From NCBI RefSeq assembly GCF_032062175.1, contig NZ_DAMBQK010000018.1, forward strand, positions 1-64,000: DNA of 64,000 nt. The letters run 5' to 3'. A program made the position numbers and the translations under genes. Shown one piece after another: positions 1 through 6,834 of this stretch. Origin of the DNA: Atlantibacter sp032062175. GTDB taxonomy: Bacteria > Pseudomonadota > Gammaproteobacteria > Enterobacterales > Enterobacteriaceae. Under the pieces are notes generated by a model. The model was not told where the DNA came from. It worked only from the letters and a program-made list of their open reading frames with translations, and did not search any database. Every line of letters starts with the position of its first letter. The stretch's first letter is position 1.

Positions 1-106
1 ATTCTTTTATTTCTGGTGAACAGAGTGAACAGTTATAAGTAAAAAAACAAACGGTGAGTAAGGTTTTCCTGCGACCTCTTTCTGGCGAGCCGGGTTTGCC
101 TGTGTT

Positions 107-126
107 TTGTGTCAGACCTGCCACAA
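107..126 (+). promoter_or_regulatory. Ogr/Delta activator site of the sid late promoter
   Basis: The sequence reads TTGT, twelve bases, then ACAA, which contains the TGT-N12-ACA dyad bound by P2 Ogr and P4 Delta. Those sites are centred near -55 of late promoters. A start point about 55 bases downstream would fall near 171, leaving a short leader before sid at 196. The dyad is seen directly; its role is inferred from P2/P4 biology. Nothing else was recognised in bases 1-195 apart from a repeated GTGAACAG octamer near the left edge. Confidence 0.65.
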
Positions 127-195
127 CTGCAATCAGTCGTGCTGTTGTGTGGCGCACGGCAGAATGACCTCACACCCACTGCTGAGAGTCATAAC

Positions 196-930
196 ATGAG
201 TGAGACTGATTTCCCCGGTTACCTGAAACCCGCACTGGATGAGCTGGAAAATGCCAGGGCGGCCCATCTCGACAATGCACGACTGCTGGATGAAACCACC
301 ACTGCCATCAGCCGCGCCGCAGAGCAGAAAGCTGAACTGGAGCAGGAAAACGGCAGCGACGCCAGCGCATGGCGCATGGCCTTTCGTACCGGTGGCGCGG
401 TCATTACGGACGAACTGAAAAAAAGCCATATCGAACGAGTGGCCCGCCGCGAGCTGGCGCAGGAATGTGAAAACCTTGCGGAGGTGCTGCGCCTTGAAAG
501 TGACCGGCTGAAAGGAGCCTGTGACAGCACGGCGAAGAAATACCGCAAAGCCCATTACGCCCTTCTCAGACAGTACGCAGACCAGGAGCTGGATACGGCA
601 ATGCGTGAGAGCTGCGCGGCACTTGTCCGGGCGATGAAGCTGAAAATGCTGGTACTGGATAACCCGCTGGCAAACACTGCCGGCACTGAAGGGTATGTGG
701 AGCCGGAAAAGGCCGTGATGCATCAGGTTAAATCCTGGCTGGATAAACAGGTGGAAGCCTGCCATATCCGTCTGGCTGACGAACCGGTGCTTTATAAAAC
801 GGGGCTGTCTGCCGACACCCTTCCGCACATGGACTATGGCGTGGCAGGCAGCGTTGCCGGTAAACAGGCATGGCAGGCAAAATTACAGGAGCGCGAAGCG
901 GAGCTTAAGGCCCGGGGATTACTGTCATGA
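196..930 (+). CDS. sid: P4-type capsid size-determination protein Sid
   Basis: The product closely resembles phage P4 Sid, the external scaffold that makes a helper P2-like phage build small capsids fitting the satellite genome. The ATG at 196 gives 244 residues, the length of P4 Sid, and is preceded by a GAGAG ribosome-binding stretch. The frame stays open back to a GTG at 109, but those extra residues have no P4 counterpart and overlap the activator site. Recognisable blocks include RVARRELAQE, RLKGACDSTA, NPLANT, LPHMDY and a C-terminal ELKARGLLS. It is the first gene of the late operon and overlaps delta by four bases. The gene looks intact. Confidence 0.93.
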   Translation: MSETDFPGYLKPALDELENARAAHLDNARLLDETTTAISRAAEQKAELEQENGSDASAWRMAFRTGGAVITDELKKSHIERVARRELAQECENLAEVLRLESDRLKGACDSTAKKYRKAHYALLRQYADQELDTAMRESCAALVRAMKLKMLVLDNPLANTAGTEGYVEPEKAVMHQVKSWLDKQVEACHIRLADEPVLYKTGLSADTLPHMDYGVAGSVAGKQAWQAKLQEREAELKARGLLS

Positions 931-1163
931 TCCACTGCCCGTTCTGCAAACAGGCGGCACACGCCCGTACAAGTCGCTATCTGTCGGAAAGTGTGAAACA
1001 CCGCTATTACCAGTGCACTAATCTGCTCTGTTCAGCAAGTTTCCGTTCGATGGAATCCATCGACAGTATTATCCGCCCACCGTCAGAAGGGGGTGAGGCG
1101 GATGATTTTATTAAAGCTGAGTCCGGCAGGGCCAGAACGCAGCGACCATCCGCCACGCAGTAA
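927..1163 (+). CDS. Ogr/Delta-family zinc-finger late activator
   Basis: This 78-residue protein has the Ogr/Delta cysteine pattern CX2C-X22-CX4C (Cys4, Cys7, Cys30, Cys35), which binds one zinc ion. Family members activate late promoters of P2-like helpers and P4-like satellites by binding TGT-N12-ACA sites and contacting RNA polymerase alpha. P4 Delta itself has two such modules in about 166 residues; this protein has one, so it is built like P2 Ogr. The start codon overlaps the sid stop (ATGA), indicating translational coupling. By position it is the delta gene of the satellite and probably activates the sid promoter upstream. Confidence 0.88.
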   Translation: MIHCPFCKQAAHARTSRYLSESVKHRYYQCTNLLCSASFRSMESIDSIIRPPSEGGEADDFIKAESGRARTQRPSATQ

Positions 1164-1181
1164 TCTGACAGGAAAACAACC

Positions 1182-1757
1182 GTGACCACATTAACCACAC
1201 AACAGGCCTCTGAAATCTGTCAGGCAGACAAAACCGCCTGGCTGACGCTTAAAGCTGAACTGGCGCAGGCAGAGCAGGCGCTGTATCAGCACCTGACCGG
1301 TGACAGTGAAAACTGCCCGGTAAGACTCGCGGAACTGCGCGAAAGTATCGACGCGAAAAAATGGCAGATTAACCAGGCGGCCGGTCGCTATATCCGCTCG
1401 CATGAAGCCCTGCAACGCGTCAGTATGCAGAACGGCCTCAACGGGTTTATACAACAGCACGGCGCAACGCTGGCCGCCGTGCTGGCTCCAGAATTAAAGG
1501 CGCTGAACGGCCAGCCGGAGCTGGTCAGGCATCGCGCCCTCGACCGTGCCGCCGGTTATTTTCGCGAAGCCCTGAACAGCTGGCTGAGCGACGAAAAAGA
1601 AATTAATTATTGCGCGCAGGATAACGACATTTTAACCGCCGCCGGACACAGGCCCGACGCGGCTTCGCGGGTGGATAATCAGCAAAAATATACGCCCGTT
1701 CAGCACCGGATTTATGCGCGCCGGTGTGCAGAAATGACCGCGCAACGCCCCGCCTGA
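1182..1757 (+). CDS. psu: P4-type polarity suppression protein Psu
   Basis: The 191-residue product matches P4 Psu (190 residues), a capsid decoration protein of the small P4 head that also binds and inhibits transcription terminator Rho. Shared blocks include KKWQINQAAGRYIRSHEAL, NGFIQQHG, LAPEL and INY-AQD-DILT. It starts with GTG at 1182, after a GGA-rich ribosome-binding region, 18 bases beyond delta. It is the last gene of the late operon, as in P4, and is followed by the cos region. It looks full length, so this late module may still be functional if a helper phage enters. Confidence 0.93.
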   Translation: MTTLTTQQASEICQADKTAWLTLKAELAQAEQALYQHLTGDSENCPVRLAELRESIDAKKWQINQAAGRYIRSHEALQRVSMQNGLNGFIQQHGATLAAVLAPELKALNGQPELVRHRALDRAAGYFREALNSWLSDEKEINYCAQDNDILTAAGHRPDAASRVDNQQKYTPVQHRIYARRCAEMTAQRPA

Positions 1758-1885
1758 AAATCCCCGAAAACCCGCTGTTTTTCCTGAATTAAGCCATGCA
1801 TCCACAGGGTGCATGGTTTTGCATGCGTTTATGCATCATTTTAGACCCTTCCCGCACCAGTCCCGGCGCGGCACTAGCGGATTCG

Positions 1886-1957
1886 TGCACCTGCATTAAA
1901 ACCGCCCTCTTAAGCGGGCAGGCGAGGCGGGGAAAGCACTGCGCGCCAGCGGTAAGG
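1886..1957 (+). repeat. cos region, copy 1
   Basis: This stretch and 2195-2268 are imperfect direct copies of one another, about three quarters identical by eye. Both run from TGCACCTGCAT through the cos core to a GCG-rich end followed by AT-rich sequence. Copy 1 contains the perfect core at 1921-1939. A frame starting with ATG at 1796 runs across it but resembles no protein I know and is not called as a gene. Confidence 0.7.
1921..1939 (+). other. P2/P4-type cos site, 19-base cohesive end
   Basis: The 19 bases GGCGAGGCGGGGAAAGCAC are identical to the cohesive-end sequence I know for phages P2 and P4. The site lies 164 bp after psu, the P4 arrangement. It allows the helper's terminase to cut and package satellite DNA. 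The identity is seen directly; that the site still works is inferred. Confidence 0.85.
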
Positions 1958-2194
1958 TATTTATTTAATTCTGTTTAATTTCGCGGCATGAGCGCGTCGC
2001 TGTGCCGCGCGTGTTCGCGGGTGTTATTGCGATGTTGTTCGAGGGCGTGACGGGCTTCTGAGGCTGCCAGTTGAGGGGGGGTAAGTAAAAGTCGCCCAGA
2101 GGCGACGGAAATCTGTCATTTCGTCGTTCATTGTATCGCTTCTAAAGCCTCTATTTCCATGACGTATTTGGGCCTGTGGCAGTCCGCGTCGCCA

Positions 2195-2268
2195 TGCACC
2201 TGCATGTAAACCGCCCCATGAAGCGTGCCAGGCGAGGCGGGGAGAGCATTACGCGCTAACGGTGAAAA
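2195..2268 (+). repeat. cos-like region, copy 2 (degenerate)
   Basis: The core at 2231-2249 matches the cos core at 1921-1939 in 17 of 19 positions, differing at two bases near its end. The flanks are also shared with copy 1 at a constant offset of 309-310 bp. The two changes make it unlikely to be an equal packaging site. It may be a remnant of recombination between two related satellites, or of cargo insertion beside cos. Confidence 0.65.
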
Positions 2269-2659
2269 TAATTATTTTTCGCTCACGTAACGTCATGATG
2301 CCTCGACTTTAAGAAATTGCGATGTAATTAATTTTTTAATATGGAAGGTGCAACGTGCTAACTGGCAGTTATTCTAGCTCAGAAAAAGGAGAGATTTATA
2401 ACGCCCCAGACCATCATTAAATTGATTCCACTTCTAATCCTTTAACTGGGGTATATTCCCCAACATCTATCACTAACTTTTTACAACCGTTTTGTAATGG
2501 CTATATTTTGTTGTTTAAAAACACTTCTATCCATATAAATAAATTCGATTCAATCGATATTATTGACCCACTTTAAGATGCATGCCTCAATGGATTAAAA
2601 AGAAAGTCGAACTCAATGACTTTATATAATAACAACCGAAGGTAAATCGGCTTTAGAAT

Positions 2660-2702
2660 AAGATGCAAAAAGATTGAATGGGGAATGCTTCCCCATTCAA
2701 TC
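2660..2702 (-). terminator. Rho-independent terminator of the cargo operon
   Basis: A perfect 14-bp stem (2672-2685 with 2689-2702) closes a three-base loop. On the minus strand it is followed by TCTTTTTGC, giving the U-run. It begins 14 bases after the stop codon of the 425-residue cargo gene. A second, 13-bp inverted repeat (2643-2655 with 2720-2732) encloses the hairpin and could form a larger stem with the end of the gene. Confidence 0.85.
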
Positions 2703-2716
2703 CAAGCCACTTAAAA

Positions 2717-3994
2717 TCATAAAGCCGATTTAAATTCTTTAACCCATGAAAATAAAGTTTTTGAGCGACGCTTAGCTGTGTCCACTGCTAATCCATTAGC
2801 TTTTTCGATAAGGAACTCTGCAGCGGTAGACTCATCAATTTCGGTGATCTTCTCCACACCACAATATTTCATCCAAGCCCAACCACAATCTGAGTTCTCG
2901 AATGCTTCTGACAGTAAAGATATTTGCTCCTTGGAGTTTTGTGCATAAAAAACTTTCCAGCCAAGAGGTTGGAGAACAAAACCATTAGCTTTAACCAAAC
3001 CCAACAACTTCGCTGCGTGCTTATAATAATTTATTTGCCGCGGAGTAATACCCTCAGACTCTTCATTGAATAACTCATTATTACCAACAGAACTAACCAA
3101 CTTAATAACCCTATGGATATCATCAGCTTGGGGAACAAGCTCACTAGAAAAGTATCTTTGGTTATGCTCTTGAATTTTCTCTTTTTCAGATGCTAATTTT
3201 TTTGCATCTATGGTAAATAACGATGCCCCAGCATTTGACCTGACTTCTAATTTATAGTTGTAAGTTCTTAAACTGGAGAGTAAAGCCTCAAAATCATCCA
3301 AATCAACACCAAGACCTTTAATAGCCTCGTAATCAAGTTCAGATGATTTCAAAACAGAAAGAAATTCAATGAAATTGCTTATGAAAACGTCATTATTCTC
3401 GGCGATGAATTTTGATTTGTAAGAACCTATGGATGAAGTATAGGGTATAAGTGAAAAGTCATCATTACAAATAACCCTAGCTACTTTGTTATATAAAGAA
3501 TTCCAAGTATTAACAATTTTTTGGATTGGCTCCCACTCAATATTCTTTTCGCTTCGGTCACGATAAATTCTTATTTCGTGGATATTATTTAATATCTCTT
3601 TCTCATCATTATAGACAACAGAAAACTCACCATCCTCATCTAATGCTATAAAATAGCCAGCTGGCGGAAGCGTTTCTGAATCAATATTCCGATATGGAAG
3701 AACATCTACTTTGCAGTCAGATAAATCATACGGAGTTGATATGATAATAACATTTTTATTAATAAAAAAATCTCTAACTTGAATAAGTCCAGAATCAAGA
3801 TTAGAAATCTCTAAGTTGTTCATTGGTGCATAATACCATGAATCAAAACTATCAGACTCATCAAACCAATAAACTAAATAGAACTCTTTAGTTTTTGCGC
3901 TCTTCGCTAAAAATGTCCTTGGTACATCATAAAAACTATAGATTTTCTCTATAGAAAGCTCACCAAGTTCATTCGTAATTGGTAAGTAATACAT
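2717..3994 (-). CDS. Cargo protein, 425 residues, possible restriction or defence effector
   Basis: I cannot assign a function with certainty. Residues 1-100 resemble, from memory, the DUF6575 type of N-terminal domain (an LPI-LG-L-I start and a YWFDESDSFDSWYYAPM block). The centre (about 140-290) is acidic and helical. Residues 316-345 (TPRQINYYKHAAKLLGLV, then FVLQPLGWKVF) look like a winged helix. The tail 406-421 (TAKRRSKTLFSWVKEF) resembles C-termini I associate with restriction-linked proteins. No PD-(D/E)XK, HNH, PLD or Walker motif is obvious. It is the last gene of the three-gene operon, two bases after its neighbour, and is much more AT-rich than the host genes. Its partner methyltransferase and its place in a P4 cargo slot suggest a restriction or other anti-phage role. 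Confidence 0.6.
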   Translation of the reverse strand: MYYLPITNELGELSIEKIYSFYDVPRTFLAKSAKTKEFYLVYWFDESDSFDSWYYAPMNNLEISNLDSGLIQVRDFFINKNVIIISTPYDLSDCKVDVLPYRNIDSETLPPAGYFIALDEDGEFSVVYNDEKEILNNIHEIRIYRDRSEKNIEWEPIQKIVNTWNSLYNKVARVICNDDFSLIPYTSSIGSYKSKFIAENNDVFISNFIEFLSVLKSSELDYEAIKGLGVDLDDFEALLSSLRTYNYKLEVRSNAGASLFTIDAKKLASEKEKIQEHNQRYFSSELVPQADDIHRVIKLVSSVGNNELFNEESEGITPRQINYYKHAAKLLGLVKANGFVLQPLGWKVFYAQNSKEQISLLSEAFENSDCGWAWMKYCGVEKITEIDESTAAEFLIEKANGLAVDTAKRRSKTLFSWVKEFKSAL

Positions 3995-3996
3995 AA

Positions 3997-4380
3997 TTAA
4001 CCTACTATCTTAAAATTACTTTCAATTCGAGTATTTAGTCTTAACCAAGTTTCGAAATGAGATTTTTTATTTGGTTTTGACGCTTTACCATGAACAGGTT
4101 CAAGTGTGCCAATTGCAATCTTTTTTTTCCGTAAAGCAGCGTGAAAATTTCTTGCACACTGCACCTGCTCAAGGTCCCTGAACATGGATGTACCATAATC
4201 GCTAGGCCTAAGCTTACCTGTTTTTTTAATGTAAGGTTCCTGGTTATGCCCCACAAAGTCCTTGTCAGTCGGCGGGTCATTTGCCACGATCCGAAAAGCT
4301 TCTCCTGTAGCATCGACTGCATCTTCAGGAGGAACATACTCAGGAAAATCTGCCGGCCAAGGATATTCAGAATAATCCAT
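3997..4380 (-). CDS. Cargo protein, 127 residues, unknown function
   Basis: This small protein has a proline- and acid-rich N-terminus (residues 1-45, with PPEDAVDATGEAF and NDPPTDKDF) and a basic C-terminal half (GKASKPNKK, then HFETWLRL). No known catalytic motif is visible. It lies nine bases after the methyltransferase and two bases before the 425-residue gene, so the three are almost certainly co-transcribed and translationally coupled. A 114-residue frame overlaps it in another phase, but this frame is preferred because of the tight spacing on both sides. From memory, similar small proteins recur beside DUF6575-type proteins, but I cannot verify that here. A specificity, inhibitor or adaptor subunit are all possible. 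Confidence 0.6.
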   Translation of the reverse strand: MDYSEYPWPADFPEYVPPEDAVDATGEAFRIVANDPPTDKDFVGHNQEPYIKKTGKLRPSDYGTSMFRDLEQVQCARNFHAALRKKKIAIGTLEPVHGKASKPNKKSHFETWLRLNTRIESNFKIVG

Positions 4381-4389
4381 ATCAATCCC

Positions 4390-5067
4390 TCAATTTATCA
4401 AAGAGTTAAGCCTCTCAGTCGCAATCCTAAGCGATTCTTTGCTAAGGTCATTACCCAGAAAGAATCTATCATTTTCTAGAGCAGCAACACCTACCGGGCA
4501 GGCTCCCATAAATGGATCGCAGACAATTTCACCAGCAATACTACTTTGTTTTAGCAATATTTCCATAAGCTTTGAGGGTTTTTCTGTAGGGTATCCCTTC
4601 AAAATTCTTGGGCAAGAGAGGACATCAGGAATAGAAAGATCGTTAAGTTTTCGTTTTCCCTTCTCAAAGAAGAGAATGAACTCATACTTCGCACGGTAAT
4701 GGTAGCCCATCCCTATACGTTGTTTATCCCAAACTAAAGGTTTCCAAAACTTAAACCCCACCTTCTCAGCCACCGGCTTAGCGTAAAATGCTGTCTCTTG
4801 GTCACAAAAAAGATAAAAATGTGTATTTTTTTTCATGACCCTATAGATTTCTCTAAACAACTCTTCGAATCGTTCATTAGGAAAGATTTCGAACCACTCA
4901 TTACTTGATTTCGTACTATTTTTTAATCTTGTTGTTGTGCCGACTTTCCGGTGTTTTTCAAGTGACTCATAAGCAGGGTCAGTAATGACCAAGTCTAATG
5001 AATCATCTTTCAGAGTCTTAAGGAAATCAACAGCATCCATTTGAAAAACATTATATTTATTATTCAT
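4390..5067 (-). CDS. Beta-class DNA adenine-N6 or cytosine-N4 methyltransferase
   Basis: The 225-residue protein has amino-methyltransferase motifs in beta-class order. Motif IV is DPAY (residues 30-33), the target-recognition part lies at about 40-150, motif X is YPTEKP (159-164), motif I is DPFMGAC (184-190) and motif II is in FFLGND (202-207). It should transfer a methyl group from S-adenosylmethionine to DNA adenine N6 or cytosine N4. Two key motifs are unusual: the common DPPY is DPAY, and the common F-x-G-x-G ends in Cys190. It is the first gene of the cargo operon, with a promoter 40-70 bp upstream. It probably protects host DNA from a partner activity or marks targets. The ribosome-binding site before ATG 5067 is weak. 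Confidence 0.85.
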   Translation of the reverse strand: MNNKYNVFQMDAVDFLKTLKDDSLDLVITDPAYESLEKHRKVGTTTRLKNSTKSSNEWFEIFPNERFEELFREIYRVMKKNTHFYLFCDQETAFYAKPVAEKVGFKFWKPLVWDKQRIGMGYHYRAKYEFILFFEKGKRKLNDLSIPDVLSCPRILKGYPTEKPSKLMEILLKQSSIAGEIVCDPFMGACPVGVAALENDRFFLGNDLSKESLRIATERLNSLIN

Positions 5068-5106
5068 TTTTTTGTATCACTGTCGGCTAATTATTCACAT
5101 AAATAA

Positions 5107-5136
5107 TATTGTATATCCATACAGTAATCCTTTCAA
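5107..5136 (-). promoter_or_regulatory. Cargo operon promoter overlapped by a LexA-like box
   Basis: On the minus strand a -35 element TTGAAA (5131-5136), a 17-base spacer and a -10 element TACAAT (5108-5113) form a good sigma-70 promoter about 40 bases before the methyltransferase start. A LexA-like sequence at 5107-5126 covers the -10 and half the spacer. It has the form CTGT-N8-ACAA and matches 17 of 20 positions of TACTGT(AT)4ACAGTA. One base of the CTGT-N8-ACAG core is off consensus, so SOS control is a hypothesis. The elements are seen directly; their function is inferred. Confidence 0.55.
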
Positions 5137-5207
5137 TCCATCTTAATCTTACTGTGTAGTTTCGAAGTGCGATGTCTTACATGTCAAAATGAAGGCTGAA
5201 GTAGACT

Positions 5208-6470
5208 TTACATGCTAAAACACTTTGCATAATCATAAGGAGTGATGGATTTTTTTATGTTCATCTGAAGATAATCAGCCCACCACTGAACCATCAATCG
5301 ACGTTCATCCAAATGCTCTGATGTGTGAATGTAAGCCGCACGGACATTATTACGCTCAGTGTGGCTCAACTGACGTTCTATTGCATCATCGCTCCATAAC
5401 CCTGACTCACCGAGCGCACCACGCGCCATCGTCCTGAACCCATGCCCGCAGACCTCTGTTTTCGTGTCATATCCCATCGCACGCAATGCGCTGTTTACTG
5501 TGTTTTCACTCATAACCTTAGTTGCGTCGTGATCCCCCGGAAATAGCAGCTCTTTATCACCACTAATCTGCTTTAACTGGTCTAACAAAATCATCGCCTG
5601 TCGACTAAGCGGAACGATGTGCTCCTCTTTCATCTTCATGCCCCGATACGAGTAGCGCACACCTTTAATTTCTTCACGTTTCGCAGGAACGCGCCAAAGG
5701 GATTTATCGAAGTCGAACTCATCCCAACGCGCGAAACGTAACTCACTGGAACGCACAAAGGTAAGTAAGGAAAGCTCGACCGCGATCCTTGTCATTACAC
5801 GGCCACGATATGCAGCAAGACGAGCAAGAAATTCAGGGAACCGGCTGGAGGGTAAAGCGGGATAATGTCGCGCTTTGGTTGTCGATAGCGCACCGGCCAT
5901 ATCACTGGCTGGATTTGAGTCAATGTAATCGTTCTGTACGGCGTAACGCATTATGGCCGTGACGCGCTGTTGCAGGCGCTGAGCAACGTCGTGTTTACCA
6001 CTGGCATCAACTTTTTTAATCGGGGCTAACAGATGACTAGTTTTGAGCTGGCGAATGTCGGACGAACCGATATAGGGGAAAATATAAAGCTCAAGATAGC
6101 GTAGAACGCGCGATTGATGGTCTTCACTCCAGCGCTTGTTACTGGCATGCCATTCACGAGCAATTTTTTCGAAAGTATATGCCCCCGAATTCTCAGCCTG
6201 AGCTTCTTTCTGTTCGGCTTTTGGGTCAATGCCCTGCACTAGCAGCTTTTTAGCTTCATCGCGCTTTGCTCTTGCCTGAGCAAGCGTCACAGTAGGCCAA
6301 ACACCAAAAGCGAGGCGATCCTCTTTTTTATCTGAGGGGCGCCTGTATTTCATGCGCCAGTATTTGGATCCCTTGGCCGAAACCTCAAGATACAAACCGC
6401 CGCCATCGGCCATTTTGTAGGTTTTGTCCTTTGGCTTTGCGGCCTCGACCTGTTTGGCGTTGAGCTTCAT
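5208..6470 (-). CDS. int: P4-type tyrosine integrase
   Basis: This is a P4-family tyrosine recombinase that integrates the satellite at leuX. The N-terminal DUF4102-like domain starts MKLNAKQVEAAKPKDKTY and carries the DGGGLYL motif. The catalytic domain holds Arg244 (LLTFVRSSELR), His347-x-x-Arg350 (HGFR), His374 and the nucleophile Tyr384 (RAAYIHT), numbered from an upstream ATG at 6482. I chose the ATG at 6470 (420 residues) because family members begin with this MKLN sequence; neither start has a good ribosome-binding site. All catalytic residues are present. The gene lies 163 bp from the leuX 3' end, the expected geometry, and is much closer to host base composition than the cargo genes. 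Confidence 0.93.
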   Translation of the reverse strand: MKLNAKQVEAAKPKDKTYKMADGGGLYLEVSAKGSKYWRMKYRRPSDKKEDRLAFGVWPTVTLAQARAKRDEAKKLLVQGIDPKAEQKEAQAENSGAYTFEKIAREWHASNKRWSEDHQSRVLRYLELYIFPYIGSSDIRQLKTSHLLAPIKKVDASGKHDVAQRLQQRVTAIMRYAVQNDYIDSNPASDMAGALSTTKARHYPALPSSRFPEFLARLAAYRGRVMTRIAVELSLLTFVRSSELRFARWDEFDFDKSLWRVPAKREEIKGVRYSYRGMKMKEEHIVPLSRQAMILLDQLKQISGDKELLFPGDHDATKVMSENTVNSALRAMGYDTKTEVCGHGFRTMARGALGESGLWSDDAIERQLSHTERNNVRAAYIHTSEHLDERRLMVQWWADYLQMNIKKSITPYDYAKCFSM

Positions 6471-6521
6471 TTGGGGGCACATTTCTAATCGAAGTTAAGA
6501 TGCCCCCAATTATGCCCCCAA
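6471..6521. repeat. Three copies of TGCCCCCAA around the int start
   Basis: The nonamer TGCCCCCAA occurs as direct copies at 6501-6509 and 6513-6521, and inverted at 6471-6479, next to the integrase start codon. Spaced copies between int and the attachment core suggest integrase arm-type sites, or an operator by which Int or an excisionase controls int. The repeat is seen directly; the role is inferred. Confidence 0.5.
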
Positions 6522-6633
6522 TGACATCCGGATTTCAACGGACAACCTCGGACGATTCAGGACGAAGGAATCGCTGAACTCATTAATTTTAAAGGAATAA
6601 CTGGACTTTCTCGGATGATCTGGGAAGTACTAA

Positions 6634-6718
6634 TGGTGCCGAAGGCCGGACTCGAACCGGCACGTATTTCTACGGTTGATTTTGAATCAACTGCGTCTAC
6701 CGATTTCGCCACTTCGGC
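6634..6718 (-). tRNA. leuX: tRNA-Leu (anticodon CAA), attachment site of the satellite
   Basis: The 85-base gene folds as a class II tRNA. The acceptor stem is GCCGAAG/CTTCGGC, the anticodon stem-loop centres on CAA within GTTGATTCAAAATCAAC, the long variable arm is present, the T arm contains GGTTCGAGTCC, and an encoded CCA is at 6634-6636. It matches E. coli leuX, which decodes UUG. P4-like elements use its 3' end as attB, and the integrase lies just beyond that end, so the element-chromosome junction is at about 6634-6655. No second copy of the tRNA 3' end is seen between positions 1 and 6600, so the far attachment site is outside the window. Confidence 0.95.
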
Positions 6719-6747
6719 ACTGAAGAGGTATGCGGAAAACGTTGTGG

Positions 6748-6775
6748 ATTATACCTGCAACTCCCTCACGCGCAA
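6748..6775 (-). promoter_or_regulatory. leuX promoter
   Basis: On the minus strand TTGCGC (6770-6775), a 16-base spacer and a perfect TATAAT (6748-6753) lie about 30 bases upstream of the tRNA 5' end. It is on the chromosomal side of the insertion, so integration leaves leuX expression intact. Confidence 0.7.
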
Positions 6776-6834
6776 CAGTTATCCCTTACCCTGCCATTCA
6801 GATGCTGAAAAAACCAGCACCCGAATCCCCTACA

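Larger units (their letters stand above)
1758..2716. other. Non-coding stretch between psu and the cargo operon
   Basis: No convincing gene lies in these 959 bases. They hold a cluster of TGCAT motifs at about 1795-1838, the two cos-like copies, a short hairpin GTCGCC-CAGA-GGCGAC at 2091-2106, and from about 2300 on a very AT-rich segment with no recognisable signal before the cargo terminator. In P4 itself the genes gop, beta and cII lie between cos and int; none is recognisable here, so the cargo operon appears to replace them. Confidence 0.6.

Noticed and set aside
1796..1978. 60-codon frame across the cos core
   Set aside because: It starts in a TGCAT-rich repeat cluster and runs through cos; no homology or ribosome-binding site is evident.
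1..6600. Second attachment copy of the leuX 3' end
   Set aside because: I looked for a repeat of the tRNA 3' segment to the left of int and found none, so the element must extend past the left edge.
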